Of a stretch of DNA of 64,000 nucleotides, positions 32,721 to 42,310 are shown piece after piece. The position numbers and the translations under genes were made by a program. The stretch is from Pelomonas sp036404855 (GTDB lineage Bacteria > Pseudomonadota > Gammaproteobacteria > Burkholderiales > Burkholderiaceae_C), in assembly GCF_036404855.1 (NCBI RefSeq), contig NZ_DASWYS010000301.1, forward strand, positions 18,293 to 82,292, in the 5' to 3' direction. The stretch's first letter is position 1; each line of letters starts with the position of its first letter. The notes below the pieces were generated by a model. It searched no databases and had not been told where the DNA came from. It saw nothing but the letters and a program-made list of their open reading frames with translations.

Positions 32721-34735
32721 GGGCCGGGCTCATCGTCCTCGGCCCGCTGGGCACGCGCTGGCTGTTCGCCATCGTCGTGGCATCGGCGCTGCTCGCCTGG
32801 ACCAGCGAGGCGGTGACGGGCGTCATCGAACCGAGCGACCGCATCGCCTACCCGCTGATCGTCACCGCCTTCGCGGCCCTAACGCTGCTGGTGTGGCGCC
32901 AGCCGCAGCGGCTGCCCCTTTGGCAGCGCAGCGGCGTCACGCTGCTTGCGCTTTATTTCAGCGTCACCATGCTGGTTTTCACGCTGGGCGACGGCCCCGG
33001 GCCCAGCCTGTACACCCTGGGCAGTTTCGCGCCCTGGGCCATGGTCAGCACCCTGCTGCTGTTCACGACCTGGCGTGCCCGCGAAGCGCTGCGCATCTCG
33101 CTGGGCTTGCTCGCCATCATGCTGGCCCCCCCGACGCTGGTGCGCTTCCTTGGCACGCCGCCGATCTGGCTCGTCGAGGGCTGGCCGCTGATCGCCAATC
33201 TGGCGCTGTGCCAGACCATGTTCTGCGTCGCGCTGTGGAGCCTGTCGCGCCAGCTCGGGCGCCTGACGCAGCTCGCACCGTCCGCGGGCGCCCTGGCCAC
33301 TGCCGACGACCTCGTCGCCGCCCGCGTGATCGAGCTGGAGCGCTCACGCGCGGCGGCTGAGGCGGCGTCGCGCGCCAAGTCGAACTTCCTCGCCAATATC
33401 GGCCATGAGATCCGCACGCCGATGAACACCGTGCTCGGCCAGACACGGCTGCTGCTGGCAGGCCGCCTGCCGGCCGACCAGCGTGCGCGGCTGCAGGAGG
33501 TGGCCACGGCGGGCGAATCGCTGGTCAAGCTCATCGACGGCTTGCTGGACTACGCCGACCTGGATGCCGGTCGCATGCAACTGGGTGCCGACCCGCTGCA
33601 CCTGGAACAGCTGCTGGCCCACGCCTTCGACGCCGTCCGGCCGGCAGCTCAGGCCAAGCACCTGGACCTGATCTGCGAGATCGCACCCGAGCTGCTGGGT
33701 GAGGCGGGCGCACGATGCGGCGACGCAGTGCGACTGACCCAGCTCGTCACGGAGCTGCTGGTCAACGCCGTCAAGTTCACGTCAAGCGGCCAGGTCAGGC
33801 TCAGCGTGGCCCTTGACGCTGCCCGGGGCTGGGTGCTGCGGGTGCGCGACAGCGGGGTGGGACTGGGACCCGAGCAGCTCGCCCGGCTGTTCACGCCGTT
33901 TGCCCAGGCGGAAGCCGGCGCGACGCGGCGCTTTGGCGGCACGGGCCTGGGCCTGGCCGTCTGTCGGGCGTTGGCCGAGCGCATGGGTGGCTCGCTCACT
34001 GCACGCAGCACACCGGGCCAGGGCAGCGAGTTCGAGCTGACGCTGCCGCCCTCGCCCTGCCCCGGCTTCAATCTGCCACCGCTGCCGGTGGCGCGTCGCA
34101 TGTTGCTGGTCCAGGCGGCGCACAGTAGCGGCCACGATGCGCTGGTGGCGCTGCTGAAGTCGCTGGCGCCGTCGACCCGCGTGGACGTGCTGGGCCAGGG
34201 CCGCCAGGCACTGGCCCGCCTCGTGGCCGTGCCGGCCGACCAGCCCTACGACCTCGTCCTCATCGATTGGGTGCTGCCGGACATGGAGGGCGGCGAGCTG
34301 CTGGCGCGACTCGCCCAGAGCGGCCCGCCGCGCGCGCGGCGCACGGTGCTGCTGAGCGCGTTCGACACGCCGGTACTGCGCGAACGCGCCCGGCGCCAGG
34401 GCGCCGAGACGCTGGCGGCCAAACCGCTGCTGCCGCACACGCTGCGCCGCCTTCTGGACCTGGAGCGCCCGCTGCCGGCTGAGCAGCCACTGTCCACCGC
34501 GCCCGCCCCGGCCCTTGGCGGCATGGCCTCGGCGGCGCTGTTCAACGAACTCGACGCCCTGCTCGGCGAAGCCGACAGCCAGGCGCTGACGCTCTGGGAA
34601 CAGCACGAATCCGCCATCATCGACGCCCTGCCTGCCCACCAGGCCAAGGCCCTGGCCGGCGCCATGCAGCGTTTCGATTTCGATGGAGCCCAGGCCGCGC
34701 TGCGCGGCGCAATGCAGGACGCAGCGAAACCATGA
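32717..34735 (+). CDS. multi-spanning membrane histidine kinase with degenerate receiver
   Basis: The 672-residue protein starts at the ATG at 32717, overlapping the previous stop (ATGA). About six transmembrane helices in the first 180 residues form a membrane-embedded sensor. HisKA follows (NFLANIGHEIRTPMN, His about 229), a well-conserved HATPase (NAVKF, DSGVGLG, GGTGLGLAV), and a receiver-like domain. That domain keeps the aspartate in VLIDWVLPD and the lysine in AAKPL but reads MLLVQAAHSS where the acidic pair should be. The C-terminal 60 residues are the module shared with the two other kinases. There is no Hpt, so signal output probably passes to a partner's receiver or to the coupled HD-GYP regulator. 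Confidence 0.9.
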   Translation: MRAGLIVLGPLGTRWLFAIVVASALLAWTSEAVTGVIEPSDRIAYPLIVTAFAALTLLVWRQPQRLPLWQRSGVTLLALYFSVTMLVFTLGDGPGPSLYTLGSFAPWAMVSTLLLFTTWRAREALRISLGLLAIMLAPPTLVRFLGTPPIWLVEGWPLIANLALCQTMFCVALWSLSRQLGRLTQLAPSAGALATADDLVAARVIELERSRAAAEAASRAKSNFLANIGHEIRTPMNTVLGQTRLLLAGRLPADQRARLQEVATAGESLVKLIDGLLDYADLDAGRMQLGADPLHLEQLLAHAFDAVRPAAQAKHLDLICEIAPELLGEAGARCGDAVRLTQLVTELLVNAVKFTSSGQVRLSVALDAARGWVLRVRDSGVGLGPEQLARLFTPFAQAEAGATRRFGGTGLGLAVCRALAERMGGSLTARSTPGQGSEFELTLPPSPCPGFNLPPLPVARRMLLVQAAHSSGHDALVALLKSLAPSTRVDVLGQGRQALARLVAVPADQPYDLVLIDWVLPDMEGGELLARLAQSGPPRARRTVLLSAFDTPVLRERARRQGAETLAAKPLLPHTLRRLLDLERPLPAEQPLSTAPAPALGGMASAALFNELDALLGEADSQALTLWEQHESAIIDALPAHQAKALAGAMQRFDFDGAQAALRGAMQDAAKP

Positions 34736-35865
34736 CGATGATGCCGCCCAAGCCTCCACAACCGGCCGATGCCTTCACTCAGCCGACCACGCAGGCCACT
34801 GTCCTCGTCGTCGACGACACGCCCGCCAACCTGACACTGCTGGCCCAGGTGCTCAAGCCCAGCTACCGCGTGCAGCTCGCCGTCAGCGGCGCCAAGGCGC
34901 TGGAGATCTGCCGTCGCCAGCCGCCCGACCTCGTGGTGCTCGACGTGATGATGCCGGAGCTCGACGGCTACGAGGTCTGCCGCCAGCTCAAGGCCGACCC
35001 GGCCACGCGCCGCGTGCCGGTCATCTTCCTGACCGCCCTGACCCGCCCCGAGGACGAGAGCGCCGGCTTCGAGGCTGGCGGCGCCGACTTCATCCACAAG
35101 CCCTTCAACCCGGCCACCGTGCGGGCCCGGGTGCGCACCCATCTGCAGCTCAAGCTCGCCGAGGACCAGTTGCTGCGCCACAACGCCGAGCTGAGCGGCG
35201 AGCTCGGCGCCCGCCGGCGCGAGGTCGAGCGACTGCGCGACACCACGCTCTTCGTCATGGTGAGCCTGGCCGAGTTCCGCGACGCCGACACCGGGAACCA
35301 CATTCAGCGAACCCAGGAGTACGTGCGCACGCTGGCGCAGTGGTTTGCCGCCCAGCCGGATGGCCCAGCCGACCTGACCGAACTCGCCATCGACGAGCTG
35401 GCCAAGGCGGCGCCGCTGCACGACATCGGCAAGGTCGCCATCCCGGACGGCATCCTGCTCAAACCGGGCCGGCTGTCGCCCGACGAGTGGGAGATCATGA
35501 AGACCCATGCTGAGCATGGTGCCGACTTGCTGCAACGCGCCATCGACCGCCTCGGCGACGATGCCGGCCTGATGCTGACCTTCGGCAAGCAGATCGCCCG
35601 GCACCATCACGAGAAATGGGACGGCAGCGGCTACCCAGACGGCTTGGCCGGCGAGGCCATCCCACTGGCCGCGCGGCTGATGGCCGTGGCCGATGTCTAC
35701 GACGCGCTGATCAGCGTGCGGCCCTACAAGAAGGCCCTGACCCACGATGAGGCGCTGGCCTTCATCCGGGACGGTGCCGGCAGCCATTTCGACCCGCGCG
35801 TCGTCGAAGCGCTGGACGCCTGCCTGGACCAGGTACGCGCCATCGCCTCCCGGTGGGCGGATTGA
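34732..35865 (+). CDS. response regulator with HD-GYP c-di-GMP phosphodiesterase domain
   Basis: The 377-residue protein has a complete receiver (TVLVVDDTPANL, LDVMMPELDGYEV, HKPF; residues about 23-140), a short coiled coil and an HD-GYP domain. The latter has HDIGKVAIPD (about 229), HAEHG, and HHHEKWDGSGYPDGL, the motif that defines HD-GYP hydrolases of cyclic di-GMP. The ATG overlaps the stop of the membrane kinase gene, so this is the likely output of the rightward operon. Metal-ligand residues look intact, so activity is expected. GGDEF or EAL proteins are not encoded in the window. Confidence 0.94.
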   Translation: MTMMPPKPPQPADAFTQPTTQATVLVVDDTPANLTLLAQVLKPSYRVQLAVSGAKALEICRRQPPDLVVLDVMMPELDGYEVCRQLKADPATRRVPVIFLTALTRPEDESAGFEAGGADFIHKPFNPATVRARVRTHLQLKLAEDQLLRHNAELSGELGARRREVERLRDTTLFVMVSLAEFRDADTGNHIQRTQEYVRTLAQWFAAQPDGPADLTELAIDELAKAAPLHDIGKVAIPDGILLKPGRLSPDEWEIMKTHAEHGADLLQRAIDRLGDDAGLMLTFGKQIARHHHEKWDGSGYPDGLAGEAIPLAARLMAVADVYDALISVRPYKKALTHDEALAFIRDGAGSHFDPRVVEALDACLDQVRAIASRWAD

Positions 35866-35879
35866 TAATCCAGTCCCTC

Positions 35880-36620
35880 ATGCAGTCCGCACCCATCCTC
35901 AACATCTCCTGCTACCTCTTCGTCTCGCTGGCCGACACGGCCGCGCTGCGCGAGCGCCTGCACGCGCGGGCCGACAGCTTGGGCCTCAAGGGCACGGTGC
36001 TGATCGCCGAGGAAGGCATCAACCTCTTTCTCGCGGGCCCGGCCGACGCCGTGAATGCCTGGGTGGACGAGTTGCGCGCCGATCCTCGGTTCGCGGCGCT
36101 GGTGCCCAAGGAAAGCTGGAGCGAGGCCCAGCCCTTCCAGCGCTTGAAGGTCAAGGTCAAGGCCGAAATCATCCGCATGAACCGTCCCGCCGTCCGCCCT
36201 GACCGGGCGGCGCGGGCTCCCGCACTGCCACCCGCGACGCTGGCACGCTGGCTGGACCAGGGCCATGACGACGCCGGCCGCGAGGTCGTCATGCTGGACA
36301 CCCGCAATGGCTTCGAGGTCGACCATGGCGCCTTTGACGGTGCCATCGACTGGCGCCTGCACAAGTTCAGCGACTTCCCCGACGCGCTGGCCGCCCACCG
36401 CGACGAACTGGCTGGCAAGACGGTGGTGAGCTACTGCACCGGTGGCATCCGCTGCGAGAAGGCCGCCATGGTGCTGGAGGAGCAAGGCCTGACTGCCTGG
36501 CAACTGGACGGCGGCATCCTGAAGTATTTCGAGGACACCGGCGGCAAGCACTATCACGGCGGCTGTTTCGTCTTCGACGAGCGCGAGTCGCTGGCGCCGG
36601 ACTTGAGTCCCGTCGAGTGA
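35880..36620 (+). CDS. trhO: tRNA uridine(34) hydroxylase, rhodanese family (TrhO/YceA)
   Basis: The 246-residue protein has an N-terminal acylphosphatase-like part (ISCYLFVSLADTAALRERLH, GTVLIAEEGINLFLAG) and a rhodanese domain with the active-site loop CTGGIRCEKAAMVL. This is the TrhO (UPF0176) order; TrhO hydroxylates U34 of tRNA on the way to 5-oxyacetyl-uridine. E. coli TrhO has about 350 residues; this form lacks the cysteine-rich C-terminal extension, as is common in betaproteobacteria. The start at 35880 follows the HD-GYP stop by 14 bases. The TGA overlaps the GTG of the next gene. Confidence 0.88.
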   Translation: MQSAPILNISCYLFVSLADTAALRERLHARADSLGLKGTVLIAEEGINLFLAGPADAVNAWVDELRADPRFAALVPKESWSEAQPFQRLKVKVKAEIIRMNRPAVRPDRAARAPALPPATLARWLDQGHDDAGREVVMLDTRNGFEVDHGAFDGAIDWRLHKFSDFPDALAAHRDELAGKTVVSYCTGGIRCEKAAMVLEEQGLTAWQLDGGILKYFEDTGGKHYHGGCFVFDERESLAPDLSPVE

Positions 36621-37573
36621 GCAGCCGCGTCACGGAATTCCTGCTCAAGGCCGTCGGCATCCTCCTGATGCTGGCGGCGTTGGGCTTTGCCGTCAGCAAG
36701 GCGCCCGACCGCTCGCTGGAAAGCCTGGTGCCGCGCTGGGCGCCGCCACCGTCCGACTTCGTTGAGCTGGACGGCCTGCTCGTCCACTACCGAGACGAAG
36801 GCCCCAGTGGCGATCCCCTGCCCCTGGTCCTCATCCACGGCACCAGCGCCAGCCTGCACACCTGGGAAGGCTGGGTGGCCGAGCTCAAGCCCACGCGCCG
36901 CGTCATCACCCTCGACCTGCCCGGCTTCGGCCTGACGGGCCCGAACGCCGACAACGACTACAGCGACGCCCGCTACATCGCCTTCATGCGCCAGTTCCTC
37001 TCCCGCCTGGGTGTGGGCCGGGCCATCGTCGGTGGCAATTCGCTGGGTGGCGAGATCGCCTGGCAACTGGCCCTGGCCGACCCACCCCTCGTCGCCGGCC
37101 TGGTGCTGGTGGACGCGGCGGGCTTCGATTTCGTGCCCGAGTCCCTGCCGTTGGGCTTCCGGATCGCGCGCACGCCGGTGTTGCGCGAGCCCATGCGCTG
37201 GCTGCTGCCGCGCCGCGCCATCGAGGACAGCGTGCTCGACGTCTACGGCGACCCGGGCAAGGTGAGCGCGGCGCTGGTGGACCGCTACTACGAGCTGGCG
37301 TTGCGCGAGGGCAACCGCGTCGCGCTGATGCGGCGCATGGACCAGGTCGCACCCGGCCCCGTTAAGCGGCTGCCCGAGATCAAGGTACCCACTCTCATCC
37401 TCTGGGGCGGCAAGGACCGGCTGATCCCACCGCGCTGGGGCCAGGCGTTTGAAAAGGCCATCCCCGGCAGCCAGCTGGTGGTTTTCCCGAACCTCGGCCA
37501 TGTGCCTCAGGAGGAGGACCCGGCTGCTACCCTTGCGGCCTTGCGCGACTGGCTGCCTCAGGTCGCCCGCTGA
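36617..37573 (+). CDS. membrane-anchored alpha/beta hydrolase
   Basis: The 318-residue protein begins with GTG overlapping the trhO stop (GTGA). An N-terminal hydrophobic helix (about residues 9-27) anchors or exports it. The catalytic domain has the oxyanion-loop motif LIHGTSASLHTWEG, the nucleophile elbow GGNSLGGE, the acid in LILWGGKDRLIPP and the histidine in FPNLGHVPQEEDP. This is a full alpha/beta-hydrolase fold of the esterase/haloperoxidase group. Substrate cannot be inferred. Confidence 0.87.
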   Translation: MSSRVTEFLLKAVGILLMLAALGFAVSKAPDRSLESLVPRWAPPPSDFVELDGLLVHYRDEGPSGDPLPLVLIHGTSASLHTWEGWVAELKPTRRVITLDLPGFGLTGPNADNDYSDARYIAFMRQFLSRLGVGRAIVGGNSLGGEIAWQLALADPPLVAGLVLVDAAGFDFVPESLPLGFRIARTPVLREPMRWLLPRRAIEDSVLDVYGDPGKVSAALVDRYYELALREGNRVALMRRMDQVAPGPVKRLPEIKVPTLILWGGKDRLIPPRWGQAFEKAIPGSQLVVFPNLGHVPQEEDPAATLAALRDWLPQVAR

Positions 37574-37598
37574 ACCCGTCTCACCCGAGAGGTCCGAC

Positions 37599-38387
37599 AT
37601 GAAGAAACGTTCCCTGCTCGCATTGGCCCTGCTGGCCGCAACAAGCCTCGCCCAGGCCCAGGCCCCCGAGTGGAAGAAGCTGCGCATTGGCGTCGAGGGC
37701 GCCTACCCGCCGTTCTCCGAGATCGGGCCGGACGGCAAGCTCAAGGGCTTCGAGATCGAGCTGCTGCAGGCCTATTGCGCCGAGATGAAGGCCCAGTGCA
37801 CGCTGGTGCAGCAGGACTTCGACGGGCTGATCCCCGCCCTGCAGTCGCGCAAGGTGGATGCCATCTTCGCCAGCGTCTCCATCACCGAGGAGCGCCAGAA
37901 GACCATCGCCTTCTCCAAGCCTTACTACAACACGCCGGCCCGCCTTGTCGCCAAGGCTGGCACCAAGCTCGATCCCACGGCCGCAGGCCTGAAGGGCAAG
38001 AAGATCGGCGTCCAGCGCGGCACCACGCACGAGACCTACGCGGCCAAGACGTTCACGCAGAGCGAGATCGTGCGCTACGGCAGCCAGGATCAGGTCTTCC
38101 TGGACCTGAAGAGCGGCCGCATCGACGCCACGCTGATGGACTCGCCCGCCGCCGATTTCGGCTTCCTGAAGAAGCCCGAGGGCAAGGGCTTCGCCTTCGC
38201 CGGCCCGGCCATCCTGGACGACAAGATCTTCGGCGTCGGCACGGGCGTGGGCATGCGCAAGGCCGACGAGGCCACGCTGGGCAAGAAGTTCAACGCCGCC
38301 ATCGACGCGCTGCAGGCCAACGGCACGTTCAAGAAGCTGGCCGGCAAGTACTTCGACTACGACATCGCGCCACGCACCAAGCAGTAA
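37599..38387 (+). CDS. ABC transporter periplasmic binding protein, polar amino acids (lysine/arginine/ornithine/histidine type)
   Basis: The 262-residue protein has a cleavable signal peptide (MKKRSLLALALLAATSLAQAQ). An SBP_bac_3 fold follows: LRIGVEGAYPPFSEIGPDGKLKGFEIELLQAYC, DGLIPALQSRKVDAIFASVSITEERQKTIAFSKPYY and KIGVQRGTTHETY. These blocks match HisJ/ArgT. AGAGG stands before the ATG at 37599. It heads a five-gene cassette with two permeases, an M14 deacylase and an ATPase. Confidence 0.92.
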   Translation: MKKRSLLALALLAATSLAQAQAPEWKKLRIGVEGAYPPFSEIGPDGKLKGFEIELLQAYCAEMKAQCTLVQQDFDGLIPALQSRKVDAIFASVSITEERQKTIAFSKPYYNTPARLVAKAGTKLDPTAAGLKGKKIGVQRGTTHETYAAKTFTQSEIVRYGSQDQVFLDLKSGRIDATLMDSPAADFGFLKKPEGKGFAFAGPAILDDKIFGVGTGVGMRKADEATLGKKFNAAIDALQANGTFKKLAGKYFDYDIAPRTKQ

Positions 38388-38457
38388 CGCGCGACGCTGG
38401 CGCTGACCGCGCACGGCGCTTCCCACACGGTCGCCCCCGGGCGCCGACGCACTTCCC

Positions 38458-39150
38458 ATGTTGTTGCACGGATTCCTCCCCAGCCTGCTCCAAGGCGCCG
38501 CGATCACGCTGGCCGTGGCGCTGTCCTCCCTCGCCATCGCGGCCCTGCTGGGCCTGAGCGGCGCCCTGGCCAAGCTGTCACGCTCGCGCATCGCACAGGG
38601 CGTGGCGGCCACCTACACGACGCTGATCCGCGGCGTGCCCGACCTCGTGCTGATGCTGCTGATCTTCTATGGCGGCCAGGTGGCAGTGAACACGGTCGCG
38701 CCCATGCTGGGCCACGAGGACTACATCGACATCGATCCCTTCCTTGCCGGCGTGCTGACCATCGGGTTCATCTTTGGCGCCTACCTGACCGAGGCCTTCC
38801 GCGGCGCCTTCCTGGCCGTACCGCCGGGCCAGCGCGAGGCCGGACTTGCCTATGGCATGAGCCCGCGCCAGGTGCTGTGGCGCATCACGCTGCCGCAGAT
38901 GCTGCGCCATGCGCTACCGGGTGTCTCCAACAACTGGCTGGTGCTGCTCAAGAGCACGGCCATCGTGTCCATCATCGGCCTGTCCGACCTGATGACGCGC
39001 GGCCAGCAGGCCGCCGGCACCACGCGCGAACCCTTCAGCTTCTACCTCGCCGTGGCGTTGATCTACCTCGTCTTCACGAGCTTGTCCGAGCTCGCCTTCG
39101 GCTGGGCGCAGCGGCGTCTGGCCATCGGCGTGAAGGAGGGCCAGTTGTGA
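38458..39150 (+). CDS. ABC transporter permease, HisQ-type
   Basis: The 230-residue permease has about five transmembrane helices and the EAA-type cytoplasmic loop EAFRGAFLAVPPGQREAGLAYGMSPRQVLWRITLPQMLRHALPGV. RGVPDLVLMLLIFYGG is the HisQ signature. It follows the binding-protein gene by 70 bases. The TGA overlaps the GTG of the second permease. Confidence 0.92.
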   Translation: MLLHGFLPSLLQGAAITLAVALSSLAIAALLGLSGALAKLSRSRIAQGVAATYTTLIRGVPDLVLMLLIFYGGQVAVNTVAPMLGHEDYIDIDPFLAGVLTIGFIFGAYLTEAFRGAFLAVPPGQREAGLAYGMSPRQVLWRITLPQMLRHALPGVSNNWLVLLKSTAIVSIIGLSDLMTRGQQAAGTTREPFSFYLAVALIYLVFTSLSELAFGWAQRRLAIGVKEGQL

Positions 39151-39833
39151 ACTTCGAAGCCATCGTCGAGAACCTCCCGCTCTACCTGTCGGGCCTGCTC
39201 GTCACGCTGAAGCTGCTGTCGCTGTCACTGGCCTGCGGCCTGCTGCTGGCCCTGCCGCTGGCCGTCGTGCGCACCGTCTCCAGGGGCTGGGCGTCGCGGC
39301 TGGTCTGGGTCTACACCTATGCCTTCCGCGGTACGCCCATGCTGGTGCAACTGTTCCTGTGCTACTACGGCCTGGCGCAGTTCGATGCGGTGCGCGAAAG
39401 CTGGGCCTGGCCCTGGCTGTCGTCGGCCTCCTTCTGCGCCTGGCTGACGTTCACCCTGAACACGGCCGCCTACACCACCGAGATCATTGCAGGCAGCATC
39501 CGCGCGCTACCGGCTGGCGAGATCGAGGCCGCCAAGGCGCTGGGCATGGGCCGCAGCCTGATGCTGCGCCGCATCGTGCTGCCCGCAGCGCTGCGCCGCG
39601 CGCTGCCGGCCTACGGCAACGAGGCCATCTTCATGCTGCATGGCACCGCACTGGCCAGCGTCGTCACGCTGCTGGACGTGACCGGCGCCGCTCGCGCCGT
39701 CAATGCCAAGTACTACCTGCCCTTCGAAGCCTTCATCACGGCAGGCGCCTTCTACTTCGTTCTCACGCTGGGCCTGGTCGGCCTGTTCCGCTGGGCCGAA
39801 GCGCGCTGGCTCAAGCCGATGATGAGCCGCTAA
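39147..39833 (+). CDS. ABC transporter permease, HisM-type
   Basis: The 228-residue permease begins with GTG at 39147, preceded by AAGGAGGG and overlapping the previous stop (GTGA). It has the RGTPMLVQLFLCYYGL signature of HisM and the EAA loop EIIAGSIRALPAGEIEAAKALGMGRSLMLRRIVLPAALRRALPAYGNE. It forms the heterodimeric channel with the HisQ-type partner. Confidence 0.92.
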   Translation: MNFEAIVENLPLYLSGLLVTLKLLSLSLACGLLLALPLAVVRTVSRGWASRLVWVYTYAFRGTPMLVQLFLCYYGLAQFDAVRESWAWPWLSSASFCAWLTFTLNTAAYTTEIIAGSIRALPAGEIEAAKALGMGRSLMLRRIVLPAALRRALPAYGNEAIFMLHGTALASVVTLLDVTGAARAVNAKYYLPFEAFITAGAFYFVLTLGLVGLFRWAEARWLKPMMSR

Positions 39834-39844
39834 AGCACACCGCC

Positions 39845-40966
39845 ATGCAAGTCACCCGACACCCCCTGCTCTCCCCCGCCCCCGGCACCCAGCGCGAGCT
39901 GGTCTCGCTGCACTACGGTCAGCCCGGCAGCGCTGCAGGCAAGGCCTACCTCCAGGCCTCGCTGCATGCCGACGAACTGCCCGGCATGCTGGTCGCCTAC
40001 CACCTGCGCCAGCAGCTCGACGCGCTGGACGCGGCCGGCCAGGTCACTGGCGAGATCGTGCTGGTGCCCATGGCCAACCCCATCGGCCTGAGCCAGCACC
40101 TGCTGCACCTGCACCTGGGCCGCTTCGAACAGACCACGGGCGAGAACTTCAACCGCCACTACCCGGACCAGATCGCCGCCGCGGCCGACGCCGCAGCGCC
40201 TGAACTGGGGGCCGACGCAGCCGCCAACGTCGCCTCGCTGCGGCGTGCGCTGAAGGCCGCCGTGACCGCGGCGCCCGTGGAGACCGAGCTGCAGTCCCTT
40301 CGCCGCACGCTGATGGGCCTGTCCTGCGATGCCGACATCGTGCTGGACCTGCACTGTGACGCCCAGGCGCTGATGCACCTCTACACCGAGACGCCCTGCT
40401 GGCCCGACTGCGAGCCGCTGGCGCGCTTCCTCGGCGCCCGCGTGACGCTGCTGGCCCAGGACTCGGGCGACAACCCCTTCGACGAAGCCTGCTCGCAGGT
40501 GTGGTGGAAGTGGGCCAAGCATTTCGGCGACAAGCACCCGATTCCGCAGGCCTGCATGTCGGTCACGGTGGAGTTGCGCGGCGCCACCGACGTGACGCAT
40601 GAACTGGCGGCGGCCGACGCCAAGAACATCATCGACTTCCTGCGCTGGCGCGGCCTGATCGCCGGCGACAAGCCGGCCTTGCCCGCGCCACAGGGAGAGG
40701 CGCGCCCGCTGGCCGGCAGCATGCCCATCTACGCCCCCAAGCCTGGCGTGCTGACCTTCCTCAAGGAGGTCGGCGCCGAGGTCAAGGCTGGCGAAGTGCT
40801 CGCCCATGTCATCGACCCCATCACGGCGGAAGTGACGGAGCTGAAGAGTCCCGTCGACGGGCTGCTGTTCGCCCGCGACTTCCTGCGCTTCGCGTTTGCC
40901 GGCATGCGCGTGGCCAAGGTCTCGGGCCGCGAGGCCAAGCGCACCGGCAAGCTGCTCGGCGCATGA
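39845..40966 (+). CDS. M14-family zinc deacylase (succinylglutamate desuccinylase/aspartoacylase superfamily)
   Basis: The 373-residue protein carries the zinc-site motifs of this superfamily: SLHADELPGMLVA (His and Glu ligands), NFNRHYPD, and LDLHCDAQALMHLYTE (third ligand). The catalytic glutamate is probably in SVTVELRGATDV. The C-terminal 80 residues form a biotinyl-lipoyl-like barrel (YAPKPGVLTFLKEVGAEVKAGEVLAHVIDPITAEV). Relatives remove acyl groups from N-acyl amino acids, for example DoeB and AstE. It sits between permease and ATPase of an amino-acid ABC transporter, so it probably trims an N-acylated amino acid brought in by that system (inference). Confidence 0.87.
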   Translation: MQVTRHPLLSPAPGTQRELVSLHYGQPGSAAGKAYLQASLHADELPGMLVAYHLRQQLDALDAAGQVTGEIVLVPMANPIGLSQHLLHLHLGRFEQTTGENFNRHYPDQIAAAADAAAPELGADAAANVASLRRALKAAVTAAPVETELQSLRRTLMGLSCDADIVLDLHCDAQALMHLYTETPCWPDCEPLARFLGARVTLLAQDSGDNPFDEACSQVWWKWAKHFGDKHPIPQACMSVTVELRGATDVTHELAAADAKNIIDFLRWRGLIAGDKPALPAPQGEARPLAGSMPIYAPKPGVLTFLKEVGAEVKAGEVLAHVIDPITAEVTELKSPVDGLLFARDFLRFAFAGMRVAKVSGREAKRTGKLLGA

Positions 40967-40973
40967 CATGACG

Positions 40974-41041
40974 CCCTCGCCCCACCCGGCCCCGCTGAAC
41001 GCGGGCAGGTCCGGTCGGCCCCTCGGGGGGGACGGCGAGGG
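40974..41041. repeat. 68-bp GC-rich inverted repeat in an intergenic gap
   Basis: CCCTCGCC (40974-40981) and GGCGAGGG (41034-41041) form the outer arms, with an inner CCCGC/GCGGG stem. It lies in the 156-bp gap between the deacylase and ATPase genes of an otherwise tight cassette, and resembles the C/G-rich intergenic repeats of Burkholderiales. It could stabilise upstream mRNA. Confidence 0.5.
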
Positions 41042-41122
41042 TCGCGACATCGAGCCGCCGGCATCACTCGTGCGGGCTGGCTTGGCGACGGTCCAGCGCG
41101 CGGCCCGTAAAGAAGAACTGAC

Positions 41123-41890
<768 letters not shown>

Positions 41891-41894
41891 CGCA

Positions 41895-42251
41895 GTGCAC
41901 AAGCTGCTGTGGCGGGTGCTGGCGCTACTGAGCCTCGCGTTGGCGTTGCTCGGCGTGGTGCTGCCGGTGTTGCCGACGGTGCCCTTCCTGCTGCTGGCCG
42001 CCTGGGCCGCCGGAAAGGGCTGGCCGGCGCTGGAGGTCTGGTTGCTCGAACATCCGCGCCACGGCCCCAGCATCCGCGCCTGGCGGGAGCGCGGCATCGT
42101 GCCGCGCCGGGCCAAGTGGCTGGCCAGCGGGATGATGGTGGCCAGCGCGGTCGTGCTGGTGCTGTCGCCAGTGCACCTGGCGGCCAAGATCGGCGCGCCC
42201 GCGCTGATGCTTGCCGTGGCCACCTGGCTCTGGTGTCGGCCGGAACGCTAG
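41895..42251 (+). CDS. ybaN: YbaN-like DUF454 inner-membrane protein
   Basis: The 118-residue protein starts with GTG four bases after the ATPase stop. Two hydrophobic pairs flank the conserved cytoplasmic segment LLEHPRHGPSIRAWRERGIVPRRAKWLA, which with LGVVLPVLPTVPFLLLAAW identifies the DUF454/YbaN family. Function is unknown. Its place right after the transporter may be simple read-through. Confidence 0.85.
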   Translation: MHKLLWRVLALLSLALALLGVVLPVLPTVPFLLLAAWAAGKGWPALEVWLLEHPRHGPSIRAWRERGIVPRRAKWLASGMMVASAVVLVLSPVHLAAKIGAPALMLAVATWLWCRPER

Positions 42252-42310
42252 CCGCCCCAGCGACGGGCAGGCCCTAGACTGCCCCGGCAGTACACCTCGG
42301 GGAAACGCAC

